Source: Myxococcaceae bacterium (GTDB lineage: Bacteria; Myxococcota_A; Polyangia; Polyangiales; Ga0077539). From it: a stretch of 38,767 nt of DNA. Below, in pieces: positions 19,036 through 27,500 of this stretch (the first letter of the stretch is position 1; the number at the start of each line of letters is the position of its first letter). The DNA is taken from assembly GCA_004297725.1 (NCBI GenBank), contig SCUS01000009.1, positions 1 to 38,767 of the forward strand, given 5' to 3'. The notes under the pieces were generated by a model. The model saw only the letters and a program-made list of their open reading frames with translations. It searched no databases and was not told where the DNA came from. The translations under genes were made by a program, and so were the position numbers.

Positions 19036-20223
19036 CTACGAGGCCGCGCGGGGAAACCAGAGCGTGAACGCCGCGCCCGCTCCCGGGGCGGTCTCCAGGT
19101 CGACGCGCCCGCCGCTTCTCCGGGCGAAGGCGTAGACCATCGCGAGCCCGAGGCCGGTGCCCTCGTCGCCCTTGGTGGTGAAGAAGGGCTCGAACACCTT
19201 GTGCTGCACCTCCGGGAGCATCCCGGGGCCGTCGTCGGCCACGCGCACCCACGAGCCGCCGCCGGCCACGCCCGTGGAGACGGTGATGGTTCCGCCCGAG
19301 GGCATCGCGTCGATGGCGTTGACCAGGAGGTTCACCAGCGCCGAGACGCACTCGCTGGCCGCCACGGTCACCGGGGGCGGGGCCTGGAGGTCCTCGACGA
19401 TGTGGTAGCTCACGCTCGACTTCGCCCTCGCCCTCCCGATGCCGATGGCCTCGCGCGCCATCCGGTCGAGCCCGACCTCCTCGGGGCGGCCCGACGGGGC
19501 CTGGTGGCTGAACGACCGCAGCGCCTCCAGGGTCTCCAGGCCCCTCTTGAGCACGCCGTCCATCTGCGCGATCGAGTCCTGCGCGTCGACGGCCTCCCTG
19601 GAGACGCAGCGCCGGAGAAACTGGAGGTGCAGCGACAGGGGGTAGAGGATGTTGCGCAGGTCGTGCGAGATGCCGGCGGCCATCTGGCCGAGCGCGCGCA
19701 GCCGCTCGCCCCGCTCGAGCGCCGCGCGGGAGTCACGGAGCTGCGTGTACGAGCGGGCCAGCTCGGCGTACCGGGCGGCGCTCGCCAGCCCGGAGGCCGC
19801 GAGGTCGACCAGGCCCTCGACCAGCACCAGGGCCTCCGGCCCGAGGCCCCGCGCGGTGCGGTGGAGCAGCACCAGCGAGCCGAAGACGTCGCCGCCGCTC
19901 ACCAGCGGGATCGTCTCCGCCCGCTCGAAGGCCCCGTGGAGCGCCGCCAGCAGCGCGTCGCCGAGCTCGGACCCGACGAGCTCCTCGCTCACCAGGAAGC
20001 CGGCGAGCTCGTCAGGCAGCCCCGTCGCCGCCGCGAGCCGCGAGCCGCCGTCGGCGGTCACCTCCAGCACCGCCGCCGCCGCGACGTCGACCTCCGCAGC
20101 CACCGCCCTCGCCAGCCCGGCCAGGATCTCCTCGGGCGTGGCGCTGTGCGTGACCAGCCGGCTGAAGGCGACGAGGGCGCCGAGGGCGCGCCGCCCCTCG
20201 TCGGACTGTTGGGAACGCAGCAT
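19036..20223 (-). CDS. GAF-type sensor histidine kinase
   Basis: This 395-residue soluble kinase has a GAF-like sensor at about residues 20-150 and a linker coiled coil at about 152-178. HisKA follows with His187 in GISHDLRNILYPL, and then an HATPase domain with N-box LVNLLVNAIDAMPSGG, G1 DDGPGM (331-336), F-box FEPFFTTKG and G2 GTGLGLAMVY. The HDLRN form of the H-box is the HisKA subgroup used by kinases that often pair with NtrC-type regulators. No receiver domain or regulator gene is adjacent. It is divergent from the stressosome operon across 96 bases and upstream of the DUF2249-hemerythrin gene. That arrangement recalls Vibrio stressosome loci, where a two-component system sits beside rsbRSTX. 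Confidence 0.92.
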   Translation of the reverse strand: MLRSQQSDEGRRALGALVAFSRLVTHSATPEEILAGLARAVAAEVDVAAAAVLEVTADGGSRLAAATGLPDELAGFLVSEELVGSELGDALLAALHGAFERAETIPLVSGGDVFGSLVLLHRTARGLGPEALVLVEGLVDLAASGLASAARYAELARSYTQLRDSRAALERGERLRALGQMAAGISHDLRNILYPLSLHLQFLRRCVSREAVDAQDSIAQMDGVLKRGLETLEALRSFSHQAPSGRPEEVGLDRMAREAIGIGRARAKSSVSYHIVEDLQAPPPVTVAASECVSALVNLLVNAIDAMPSGGTITVSTGVAGGGSWVRVADDGPGMLPEVQHKVFEPFFTTKGDEGTGLGLAMVYAFARRSGGRVDLETAPGAGAAFTLWFPRAAS

Positions 20224-20261
20224 CGTCGCCTATTAGGTGCGGAAGCAGCCAGCCCGCGCAA

Positions 20262-20277
20262 CCCCCTCCGAAGGGGG
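20262..20277. promoter_or_regulatory. Short hairpin in the kinase/stressosome divergent region
   Basis: CCCCCT (20262-20267) pairs exactly with AGGGGG (20272-20277) around a 4-base loop. It sits in the 96-base spacer between the leftward kinase start (20223) and the rightward rsbR start (20320). It could act in the rsbR leader or as an operator; nothing else supports a specific role. Confidence 0.25.
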
Positions 20278-20319
20278 GCTTACGGTCGGCAGGGGCTTTG
20301 GAGTACCAAGTGGGCCGCC

Positions 20320-21234
20320 ATGGCCCACGACGCGTCCCAATTCTCCGTCGACGAGCGCGAGCTGCAGAGCCGACGCGCCTTCTTCGAGCTCACCGACGAC
20401 GACCTGCGGCGCCTCGCGGCCCTGCGCCCCTTCGCCGAGCGCCACCTCGACGACATCACCGAGGCCTTCTACGAGCTGCTGCTGGGGCACCTGGAGACCC
20501 GTCGCTTCTTCCCCGACGACGCGACCGTCCGTCGGGTGAAGGCGATGCAGCGGCAGTACTTCCTCGGGCTCTTCGACGGCCGCTGCGACCTCGCGTACGC
20601 GCAGAACCGACTGCGGGTCGGCGCGGCGCACGAGCGCATCGGCATGGCCCCCAAGTGGTACATCGGCGCGTACCGGCGCTACCTCGGGCTGATCCTCGAC
20701 CGGGTCTTCGAGGAGGTCGGCGACCCCGTCGAGGCGCGCGCCGCGTATCAGAGCGTGCAGAAGCTGGTGGCCTTCGACATGTCGCTCGCGCTGGACTCGT
20801 ACATCGACGCCAACCTCCAGACGCTGGGGCGCCACCAGGCGGCCATCCGGGAGCTCTCGACCCCGGTGATCCGGGTGCACGACCAGGTGCTGCTGCTGCC
20901 CCTCATCGGCACCATCGACAGCCAGCGCGCCGAGCAGGTGATGGAGACGGTGCTCATGCGCATCACCGAGGAGAAGGCCGAGGTGATCATCATCGACATC
21001 GCCGGCGTGCCGGTGGTGGACACCGAGGTCGCGGACCACCTGCTCAAGACCACCGCGGCGGTGCGGCTGCTCGGGGCGCGCACCATCCTCACGGGCATCA
21101 CCGCGCAGGTCGCGCGCACCATCATCCAGCTCGGGGTGGACATCTCCGCGATGCCCACCCGGGCGCGCCTCGCGGACGGCATCGAGCTCGCGCTCTCGAT
21201 CGTCGGCAAGACCATCGCGCCGAAGGCGGTGTGA
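20320..21234 (+). CDS. rsbR: Globin-coupled RsbR (stressosome sensor-scaffold)
   Basis: This 304-residue protein has an N-terminal globin-sensor domain (about 10-170) and a C-terminal STAS domain (about 180-300). Proximal heme ligand His104 lies in the HemAT-like signature AAHERIGMAPKWYIGAY, and distal-side Phe/Tyr residues are plausible from FFELTDDDL onward. Unlike the non-heme globins of Bacillus RsbR, the His is retained, so heme and O2/NO sensing is likely. The STAS part has IIIDIAGVPVVDTEVADHLL, placing Thr235 at the expected RsbT phosphorylation site. It is first in a tight rsbR-S-T-X operon with a 1-base gap to rsbS. The ribosome site before the ATG is weak. Confidence 0.93.
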   Translation: MAHDASQFSVDERELQSRRAFFELTDDDLRRLAALRPFAERHLDDITEAFYELLLGHLETRRFFPDDATVRRVKAMQRQYFLGLFDGRCDLAYAQNRLRVGAAHERIGMAPKWYIGAYRRYLGLILDRVFEEVGDPVEARAAYQSVQKLVAFDMSLALDSYIDANLQTLGRHQAAIRELSTPVIRVHDQVLLLPLIGTIDSQRAEQVMETVLMRITEEKAEVIIIDIAGVPVVDTEVADHLLKTTAAVRLLGARTILTGITAQVARTIIQLGVDISAMPTRARLADGIELALSIVGKTIAPKAV

Positions 21235-21235
21235 G

Positions 21236-21601
21236 ATGGGCGGCCCGATCCCGATCCTGAAGGTGGGTCCCAACCTGCTGACCACCATCCACGTGGAGCT
21301 CACCGACTCGATCGCGGAGGTCTTCCAGCAGGACGTGCTGCGGGCGATCGAGCGCACCGGCGCCGGGGGCCTGGTGATCGACATCTCGGTGCTGGAGGAG
21401 GTGGACACCTACGTCGCCCGGGTGCTCGCCGACACCGGGCGCATGGCGGCCCTCATGGGCACCCGCTCGGTGCTGGTGGGCATGCGCCCCGAGGTGGCCG
21501 CGACGCTGGTCCGGATGGGCTACGGGATGGAAGGCGTCGAGACGGCGCTGGACGTCGACCGGGGCATCGCCCGGCTCGCGTCGCTGAAAGAGAACCGGTA
21601 G
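21236..21601 (+). CDS. rsbS: RsbS-type STAS antagonist
   Basis: This 121-residue single STAS domain is the small core partner of RsbR in the stressosome; in the model system it holds RsbT until phosphorylated. PIPILKVGPNLLTTIHVELTD opens the fold, and VIDISVLEEVDTYVARVL holds the switch residue. Here it is Thr58, where Bacillus RsbS has Ser59 in a similar VDS context; Thr can still be phosphorylated. It starts one base after the rsbR stop, so the two are translationally coupled, and it is followed by rsbT after 9 bases. Confidence 0.93.
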   Translation: MGGPIPILKVGPNLLTTIHVELTDSIAEVFQQDVLRAIERTGAGGLVIDISVLEEVDTYVARVLADTGRMAALMGTRSVLVGMRPEVAATLVRMGYGMEGVETALDVDRGIARLASLKENR

Positions 21602-21610
21602 CTTCGTACG

Positions 21611-22033
21611 ATGGGGTTGCGGGTGCTCGACGCGGTGGAGCTGCCGATCCGGTACGAGGCGAACATCGCCGAGGTGAGGCGGAGCGCGCGTGCGCTGGCG
21701 CAGTCGCGGGGCTTCGACTCCTTCGCGACGGCGGCGCTGACGACGGCCGCCTCGGAGCTGGCGCGCAACGTCTGGGTCCACGGGGGAGGCGGCTCGGCGA
21801 TGGTCGAGGACCTCTCCGACGGCCAGCGCTCCGGCGTGAGGATGACCTTCCGGGACAGCGGTCCGGGGATGAGCGCGGCGGACCTCGAGCGGGCGCTGGC
21901 CGGGGGCTTCAGCACCGCGCGCTCGCTGGGCCTAGGGCTCTCCGGCACCCGGCGACTGGTCGACGAGTTCGCCGTAGACACCCGGCCCGGCGGGGGGACG
22001 GTGGTGGTCATTACCAAATGGACGCGCTTCTGA
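21611..22033 (+). CDS. rsbT: RsbT-type serine/threonine kinase
   Basis: This 140-residue GHKL-fold kinase of the RsbW/RsbT family would phosphorylate the RsbR and RsbS STAS domains and, once released, act on a downstream partner. ATP-site motifs are intact: N-box TAASELARNVWVHG, G1 FRDSGPGM and G2 GLGLSGTRRLVDEF. It overlaps the next gene by 16 bases. No RsbU-type phosphatase or sigma-B cluster follows, so the released kinase must have another output, perhaps through the fused phosphatase or the divergent histidine kinase. Confidence 0.93.
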   Translation: MGLRVLDAVELPIRYEANIAEVRRSARALAQSRGFDSFATAALTTAASELARNVWVHGGGGSAMVEDLSDGQRSGVRMTFRDSGPGMSAADLERALAGGFSTARSLGLGLSGTRRLVDEFAVDTRPGGGTVVVITKWTRF

Positions 22034-23037
22034 TCGATCGCTGGGTGGGCGGAGGGGATCGGACGTCCATCCACGACGAGGCCGCGGTGCCCATCGCGCA
22101 GCAGGCCGCGCGCGCCCTCGGGCTGCGGCTGCGCCTCCCGGAGGCGGTGATCGAGTCGCTGACCCTCATCGTGCGAGAGCTGGCCACCAACCAGCTCCGA
22201 CACGCGCGCTACGGGGTGATCGCCGTGAGGGCGGTGGAGCGCGACGGCGTCGACGGGGTCGAGGTCGTGGCGGCCGATGGGGGCGAGGGGATACGCGACG
22301 CGGGCGCCTCGCTGGACGGCGGTCCTGGGAGCGAGGAGGGCGCCGGGATCGGGCTCTCCGGGGTGCAGCGCCACGCCGACGAGCTGGACTTCGACGTGCG
22401 CCTCGGCATCGGGACCTGCGTGAGGGCGAGGCGCTTCGCCGCGCGGGTGGCGCACCGTCGGGAGGTGGCGATCCTGGGGCGCAGCTGCGAGGGAGAGCGG
22501 GTGAGCGGCGACGACGCGACCTTCGAGCGCCGGGGGAGCTCGCTGGTGCTGGCGCTGGCCGACGGGCTGGGCCACGGGCCCGAGGCGCAGGAGCCGGCGC
22601 GCAGGGCGATCGGCGTGGTGAGGGCGTCGCCGGAGGCCTCCCCGGCGGACCTGCTGAGAGACGCGGGCGAGGGCCTCCGGGGGACTCGCGGCGCCGTGAT
22701 GGGCGTGGTGGGCATCGACGAGTCGACCGGCGAGCTGGTGCACGCCGCGGTCGGCAACATCACCACCATCGTGCGAGGGGGACAGGAGGGGCGGTCGTTC
22801 ACCGGCGGCCACAGCGTGCTCGGCGCGGGCTCGCTCCGGCCGCAGCGGGCCCTCGAGGAGCGGCTCGCGCTGCGCCCCAGGGACCTCGTCGCGCTCTGCT
22901 CCGACGGGCTGCGCTCTCGCCTCGACCTCGAGGCCGCGCGGCACCTTGGCTCGCGCCACCCTCTGGTGGTGGCGCAGCACCTGCTCGATCGCTTCGGCCG
23001 CGCCAACGACGACGCGACGGTGGTGGTCGCTCGCTGA
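22018..23037 (+). CDS. Fused GHKL-ATPase / RsbX-like PP2C phosphatase
   Basis: This 339-residue protein has two domains. Residues about 15-140 are a second RsbT/RsbW-like ATP-binding domain (VRELATNQLRHARYG, AADGGEGI, GAGIGLSGVQRHADEL). Residues about 147-339 are a SpoIIE/RsbX-type PP2C domain with metal-site acidic residues Asp182 (LALADGLGHGPEA), Asp296 (LCSDGLRSR) and Asp331/Asp332 (NDDATVVV). RsbX resets the stressosome by dephosphorylating RsbR and RsbS. Here reset phosphatase and kinase-like domain share one chain, which could couple the two activities. The ATG at 22018 overlaps the end of rsbT. It converges on the GyrI-like gene with a 4-base gap. Confidence 0.9.
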   Translation: MDALLIDRWVGGGDRTSIHDEAAVPIAQQAARALGLRLRLPEAVIESLTLIVRELATNQLRHARYGVIAVRAVERDGVDGVEVVAADGGEGIRDAGASLDGGPGSEEGAGIGLSGVQRHADELDFDVRLGIGTCVRARRFAARVAHRREVAILGRSCEGERVSGDDATFERRGSSLVLALADGLGHGPEAQEPARRAIGVVRASPEASPADLLRDAGEGLRGTRGAVMGVVGIDESTGELVHAAVGNITTIVRGGQEGRSFTGGHSVLGAGSLRPQRALEERLALRPRDLVALCSDGLRSRLDLEAARHLGSRHPLVVAQHLLDRFGRANDDATVVVAR

Positions 23038-23041
23038 GGCG

Positions 23042-23506
23042 CTACGAGGTCAGGACGCGGTTGAGCTCGGTGCGCCAGTTCGCCGGGTCGGGCGAGGCCT
23101 CGGGGCCCGAGACGTAGCGCTCCCAGAAGTCCTGGGCGGGGCTGTGACCGCTGGCGGCGACCCAGGCGATGAACTCCCCCCAGGCGTTGCCGAGGCCGTC
23201 GTAGGGGCCGTGGTAGACGGTGCGAGCCACCTTCGCGGCAGGCAGCTCGCCCGCGGTCACCCGACCCACCGGGGTGACCGGGGCGGTGACGGGGATGCCC
23301 AGCTCGAAGTCGAAGAGGTCCGGGGCCAGCCGGAGGTGGTGGGAGAAGATCGGACCGGCGGGCCCGATGCCCTGCGCGGTGACGGCGGCCAGAAGCTCCT
23401 GGATGCCCGGGTCCATGGCGCTCGCGATCTCCGTGCGGGCGCAGGTGATGTGGATGATGGCCGCGGGCTGCGCGGCGGTCTGGACGATCTCGGGGGCGTC
23501 GATCAT
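23042..23506 (-). CDS. GyrI-like effector-binding domain protein
   Basis: This 154-residue stand-alone GyrI-like (AraC/SoxS effector-binding, SHV2-type) domain has no DNA-binding part. It has FDFELGIPVTAPVTPVGRV and RTVYHGPYDGLGNAWGEFIAWV, both typical of the family, with the conserved Glu in the first and the YHGPY loop in the second. Members bind hydrophobic small molecules or hydrolyse cyclopropanoids, or inhibit gyrase in the GyrI case. The specific role here is unknown. It ends 4 bases from the stressosome phosphatase (convergent) and lies 97 bases downstream of the outer-membrane barrel gene in the same direction, so it could be a weakly linked last cistron. Confidence 0.85.
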   Translation of the reverse strand: MIDAPEIVQTAAQPAAIIHITCARTEIASAMDPGIQELLAAVTAQGIGPAGPIFSHHLRLAPDLFDFELGIPVTAPVTPVGRVTAGELPAAKVARTVYHGPYDGLGNAWGEFIAWVAASGHSPAQDFWERYVSGPEASPDPANWRTELNRVLTS

Positions 23507-23602
23507 GGCGCGGATGCCGCCATGGGGACGTGGCAGGTGTCAACGCCACCCTCGCGCTCGTACTCCGAACTCCAGGAGCAATGAGGACGGGGAGAGGGTC
23601 GC

Positions 23603-24496
23603 TCAGAGCGCGATGCGGTAGCCGAGCGCGAGGGTGACCGTGCTGATCGACGAGTCGCCCGTCACCCGGTGCTTCACCGGCGACCAGGCGTAGCCCGCCT
23701 CGAACCAGAGCGAGCCTGGGCCGAGGCGGTACTGCGCGCCGAGGAAGCCGCCGACCCCGAAGCGGGTCGCGGTCTCGGTGGTGAGGAGGTTCCAGGCCGT
23801 GGTCTCGGCGCGCTGGAGCACGAGCTGAGGGGCGACGCCCACGTAGGCGTTGAAGGCGCTCGACGCCCGCAGGAAGCGGTACGACAGCGGCAGCGAGACG
23901 CGCACCACGTCTTCGGAGAGGGAGTAGTCGTAGGCGCCGCCCGAGGGCGACGACACGCAGGGCGCCTCCGGGGCGGCGGCCGCGTTGGAGACTCCGCTGC
24001 CGCTGGGGGAGCACGGCGCGGCGGCCGACTGCGCCATGGTGTAGCGCTGCCAGGTTCCGCGCAGGGCGAAGGCGAACACGCCGCTGCCGACGGCGACGCG
24101 CCCGCCGACCTCCAGGCCCAGGTCGGGCCCGAGGCCCAGCGCGTGGGTCGCGATGTCGAGCCCCAGCACCGGACCGAACTCCAGCGCGAAGCGCCGCTCC
24201 GAGGGCGCCGGAGGAGGCGGAGGAGGCAGCGCGGGAGGGGGCGCCTCGACGACGACGGGCGTCGGAGCAGGCGGGGGCGGGGGCGGCGGCTCGGCGGGAG
24301 GCGACGGCTCGCTGGGGGGCGGCGGCGTCGGCGTCGCCGTGACGGCGGGCTGCGCGGCGGCGGCCTCGGTGGTGGCGCCGGTCGAGGGAGACGCCGCGGC
24401 GTCGCCCTGGTGGTGGCGGCGGTGATGCCGCCGGTGGTGCTGCGCGCTCGCGAGCGCAGGCACGAGGAACACGAGCAGGAAGGTGAGGTGCTTCAC
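23603..24496 (-). CDS. His-rich, Pro-rich outer-membrane beta-barrel protein
   Basis: This 297-residue protein starts at a GTG (24496) that gives a good signal peptide (KHLTFLLVFLVPALASA), with AAGG 11 bases upstream; a GTG at 24505 is possible. The mature N terminus is QHHRRHHRRHHQGD, an unusually dense His/Arg stretch that could bind metal or anionic polymer. A Pro/Ala/Glu linker (about 55-105) is long enough to cross the periplasm or peptidoglycan. The rest alternates hydrophobic strands (FALEFGPVLGLDIA, VFAFALRGTWQRYTM, LWFEAGYAWSP) and ends TVTLALGYRIAL, typical of a small barrel. Its start is only 13 bases after the stop of the IPT/kelch lipoprotein, so they are an operon. Confidence 0.8.
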   Translation of the reverse strand: MKHLTFLLVFLVPALASAQHHRRHHRRHHQGDAAASPSTGATTEAAAAQPAVTATPTPPPPSEPSPPAEPPPPPPPAPTPVVVEAPPPALPPPPPPAPSERRFALEFGPVLGLDIATHALGLGPDLGLEVGGRVAVGSGVFAFALRGTWQRYTMAQSAAAPCSPSGSGVSNAAAAPEAPCVSSPSGGAYDYSLSEDVVRVSLPLSYRFLRASSAFNAYVGVAPQLVLQRAETTAWNLLTTETATRFGVGGFLGAQYRLGPGSLWFEAGYAWSPVKHRVTGDSSISTVTLALGYRIAL

Positions 24497-24509
24497 GGTC
24501 GTCACGGCC

Positions 24510-27500
24510 TTAGTAGATGGTCTGTTCGACCGAGGTGAGCGCGTTGGTGCCGGTGCTGGTGCCACCGACGAGGAAGAAGTACGCGCTGGCCAGCGCGAGG
24601 CCGAAGTTCTGCCGCCCGGTGATCATCGAGACCGAGGCGTTGGAGAAGCTGCCGGGGGTGCCCGACGAGGCCAGCGTGGAGAGGTTGGTCGAGTCGAGGG
24701 CCGACGAGGTGGGGTTCATCCCGCTCGTGCCGCCCATCGCGTAGAACTCGCCGTTGACGATCATGCTCGAGAGCGCCCCGCGGCGCATCGCGTAGGAGTT
24801 GGTGTCCGCGGGGGACATCAGCGCCCCGCCCGAGGAGACCCGGGCGGACTCCGTCGTGCGCAGCGATCCTCCCGCGCCGAAGCCGCCGGTGACGTAGACG
24901 AAGACCGCCGAGGAGACCGACGGGGCCGACTGCGGCGAGGCCACCGCCGAGGCCGCGAACTCGCGCGCCGTGGGGAAGGGCGAGGGGCCCGCGGTGAAGG
25001 CCCCGAGCGTCGAGCCGTCGGCGCTCAGCGAGGCGTACTCGTAGGTGGCCAGCGGGCCCGAAGGTCCGCGGCCGGTGAGCGCGTACACGAAGAGGTTGCC
25101 CGAGGGGTCGGGCGCGATCGCCGCCGCCGTCGTGGCGCGCGCGGTGGTGAGCCCGGTGCCGAGCGTCGCCCACACGCCGGTGCTGCCGACCGCGAGGGGC
25201 TGCGTGTCGAGCCCGGTGGCCGACGGGGTCGCGGAGGCGTCGTCGACGAAGGTCGTCGCGCCGGAAGAGGTCGTCGAGAGAAGCACCTCGCTGCCCGAGG
25301 CGCCGTTGACGGTGGCCGTGCGGTAGACGCGGTAGCTGGCCGCGCCGGGGACGGGGCTCCAGCGCAGGCGCACGGTGCTGTTGAAGACGAAGTACGCGGT
25401 GACCTCGTCGCTGGGGAGCGTCTCGCCGCCGGGGTTGGCGGCGTCGGTCGCGCCCATCACGGCGGCGACGCGGTAGATCCACGCGCCGGCCGCGAGGCCC
25501 GCGGAGGAGGTGCGGGTGATCTCCGGGTCGCCGATGACGGGCGCCGTGGAGAAGTCGAGCACCCTGGCGCGGAGCACCGTCGACTGCGGCGCGCCCGATC
25601 CGTTGGCCCCGCCGAGCACGTAGAGGAAGCCGCCGCGCTCGATGGCGGAGGTGGCGACGCCGGTGATCGGCGTGGGCAGCCGGTAGCGCTGGAGGCGCCA
25701 CGCTCCGAGGCGGCCGAAGAGGTCGACGGAGGCGAACTCGACGCTCGCGTGGGTGGTGCCTCCGGCGCCGGAGTCGCCGCCGATGGCGTGGAGGAAGCGG
25801 GTCACCGGGTTGACCTGGCTGGCGAGCACGGCGGCCCCGCGGCGCGCGGTGGTGAGCGCCGTGGCGCTGGCGAAGGGTCCGAGCTTCACCGAGGGGTTGG
25901 TCACCACGAAGGAGCCGAAGTCCGCGAAGGTGCTCTCGTCGGGGTTGTTGACCCGGACGATGTACGCGCCCGTGGCCATGGTGTTGGTGGGCAGGGTCAC
26001 CGAGAGGCTGGTGGCCGTCGCCGCGGTGACCGTGCCGTTGAAGGAGGCGCCCGCGCTGGAGCGCAGCGTCACCTGGGAGGCGCGGAAGTTGGCGCCGGTG
26101 ATGGTCACCGGGGTGGGCGACTGCGTGGTGCCCGCGCCGGGCGTCACGGTGTTGATCGTCGGCGGCGGGAGCATGGTGACCCGGAAGGCCCCGCGGATCA
26201 CTCCGCCGCCCCCGTCGGGGTTGATCGCCGCGAGGTCATAGGTGCCCGGCGGCAGGCCCGCGGGGACCACCGCGGAGACGCTGTTGGGGTTGATGAACAC
26301 CGGCCGGGAGAGCGGGCGCATCCGGGGCCTCAGCGAGGGCACGATGATGTAGAGCCGGGGCGTCGACACGAAGCCGGTGCCCTGGAGCAGGATCGGGGTC
26401 GAGCCACCGGTCCAGCCGAAGGGGGGGGTGACGCCGGTGATGGTGATCGCGGGCGCGTCGCTGATCGTGTAGGCCCGCGGCAGCGTGATGGGGCAGCCCG
26501 CCACGGTGGAGACGAGGTCGTAGGGCCCGCCCGCGCGGCCGCCGGAGGGGATGGTCGCGTTGAGCAGGTCGGAGCCCACCACGGAGATGTCCGTGAGCGC
26601 GAGGTCGCCGCCCGCAGCGCCTGCGCCGCGGAGCGAGAGGCTGGTGAGCGTCGCGAGGCCCGTCCCGACGATGGTCACGGGCATGTCGATGCCGTTCCAT
26701 CCGCGCGAGGGGATCATCCCCGCGAGGGTGGGCGTGACGAGCGCCCCGGGGTTGTAGACGAAGGGCGCCGAACTCGCGGCGCAGCCCTCGGGCATGGTGA
26801 CCCGCGCGGTGTAGCTGCCCATCGGGAGGCCGAGCGGCAGCTCGGCGAGCACGGTGGTGTCGGAGGTCGCCCTCACGTTGGTGAGCGCCGTCGGGGTGGG
26901 CGTGTCGAGGGTGACGGTGGGCTGCGTCGCGCCCGTCGCGTGGAGGTTGGTGCCGGTGATCACCAGCACGGGGTTTCCCCCGGTGCACGAGGCCTGCGCG
27001 ACCGCGGCGGTCACCGTGGGCGCGGCGTAGTAGGTGAACGCGCGGGAGACCGTCGCCCCGCAGCCCACCGGGCTGGTGACGGTGACGTCATAGGGTCCGC
27101 CCGGGGGCGTCGCCATCGGCAGGTCGGCGGTGAGCGTGGTCGGGGAGACGACGCGCACGTTGGTGAGCGCCGTGGGGGGCGTGGAGCCCAGGGTGACCGT
27201 CGGGCCGACGCCCTCGAAGGAGTGGAAGTTGGTCCCGGTCACGGTGAGCGTGGTGCCCGGGCGGTCGACGCAGACGGCGCCCGGGGAGACCGAGCTCGCG
27301 GTCACCGGGGGGAAGAGGGTGAAGCCGCGAGGGAGGTTTGCCCCGCAGCCCTCGGGCACCGTCACCGAGACGTCGTAGGGGGTGCCGAGCGGGGCGCCCG
27401 CCATCAGGGTCATGGGGATGTCCGCGGTGATGGTGGTGGGCGAGGTGACGCGCACGTTCTCGAGCGCGACGTCGTGGATGCGCACCGTGGGCTGCACGCC

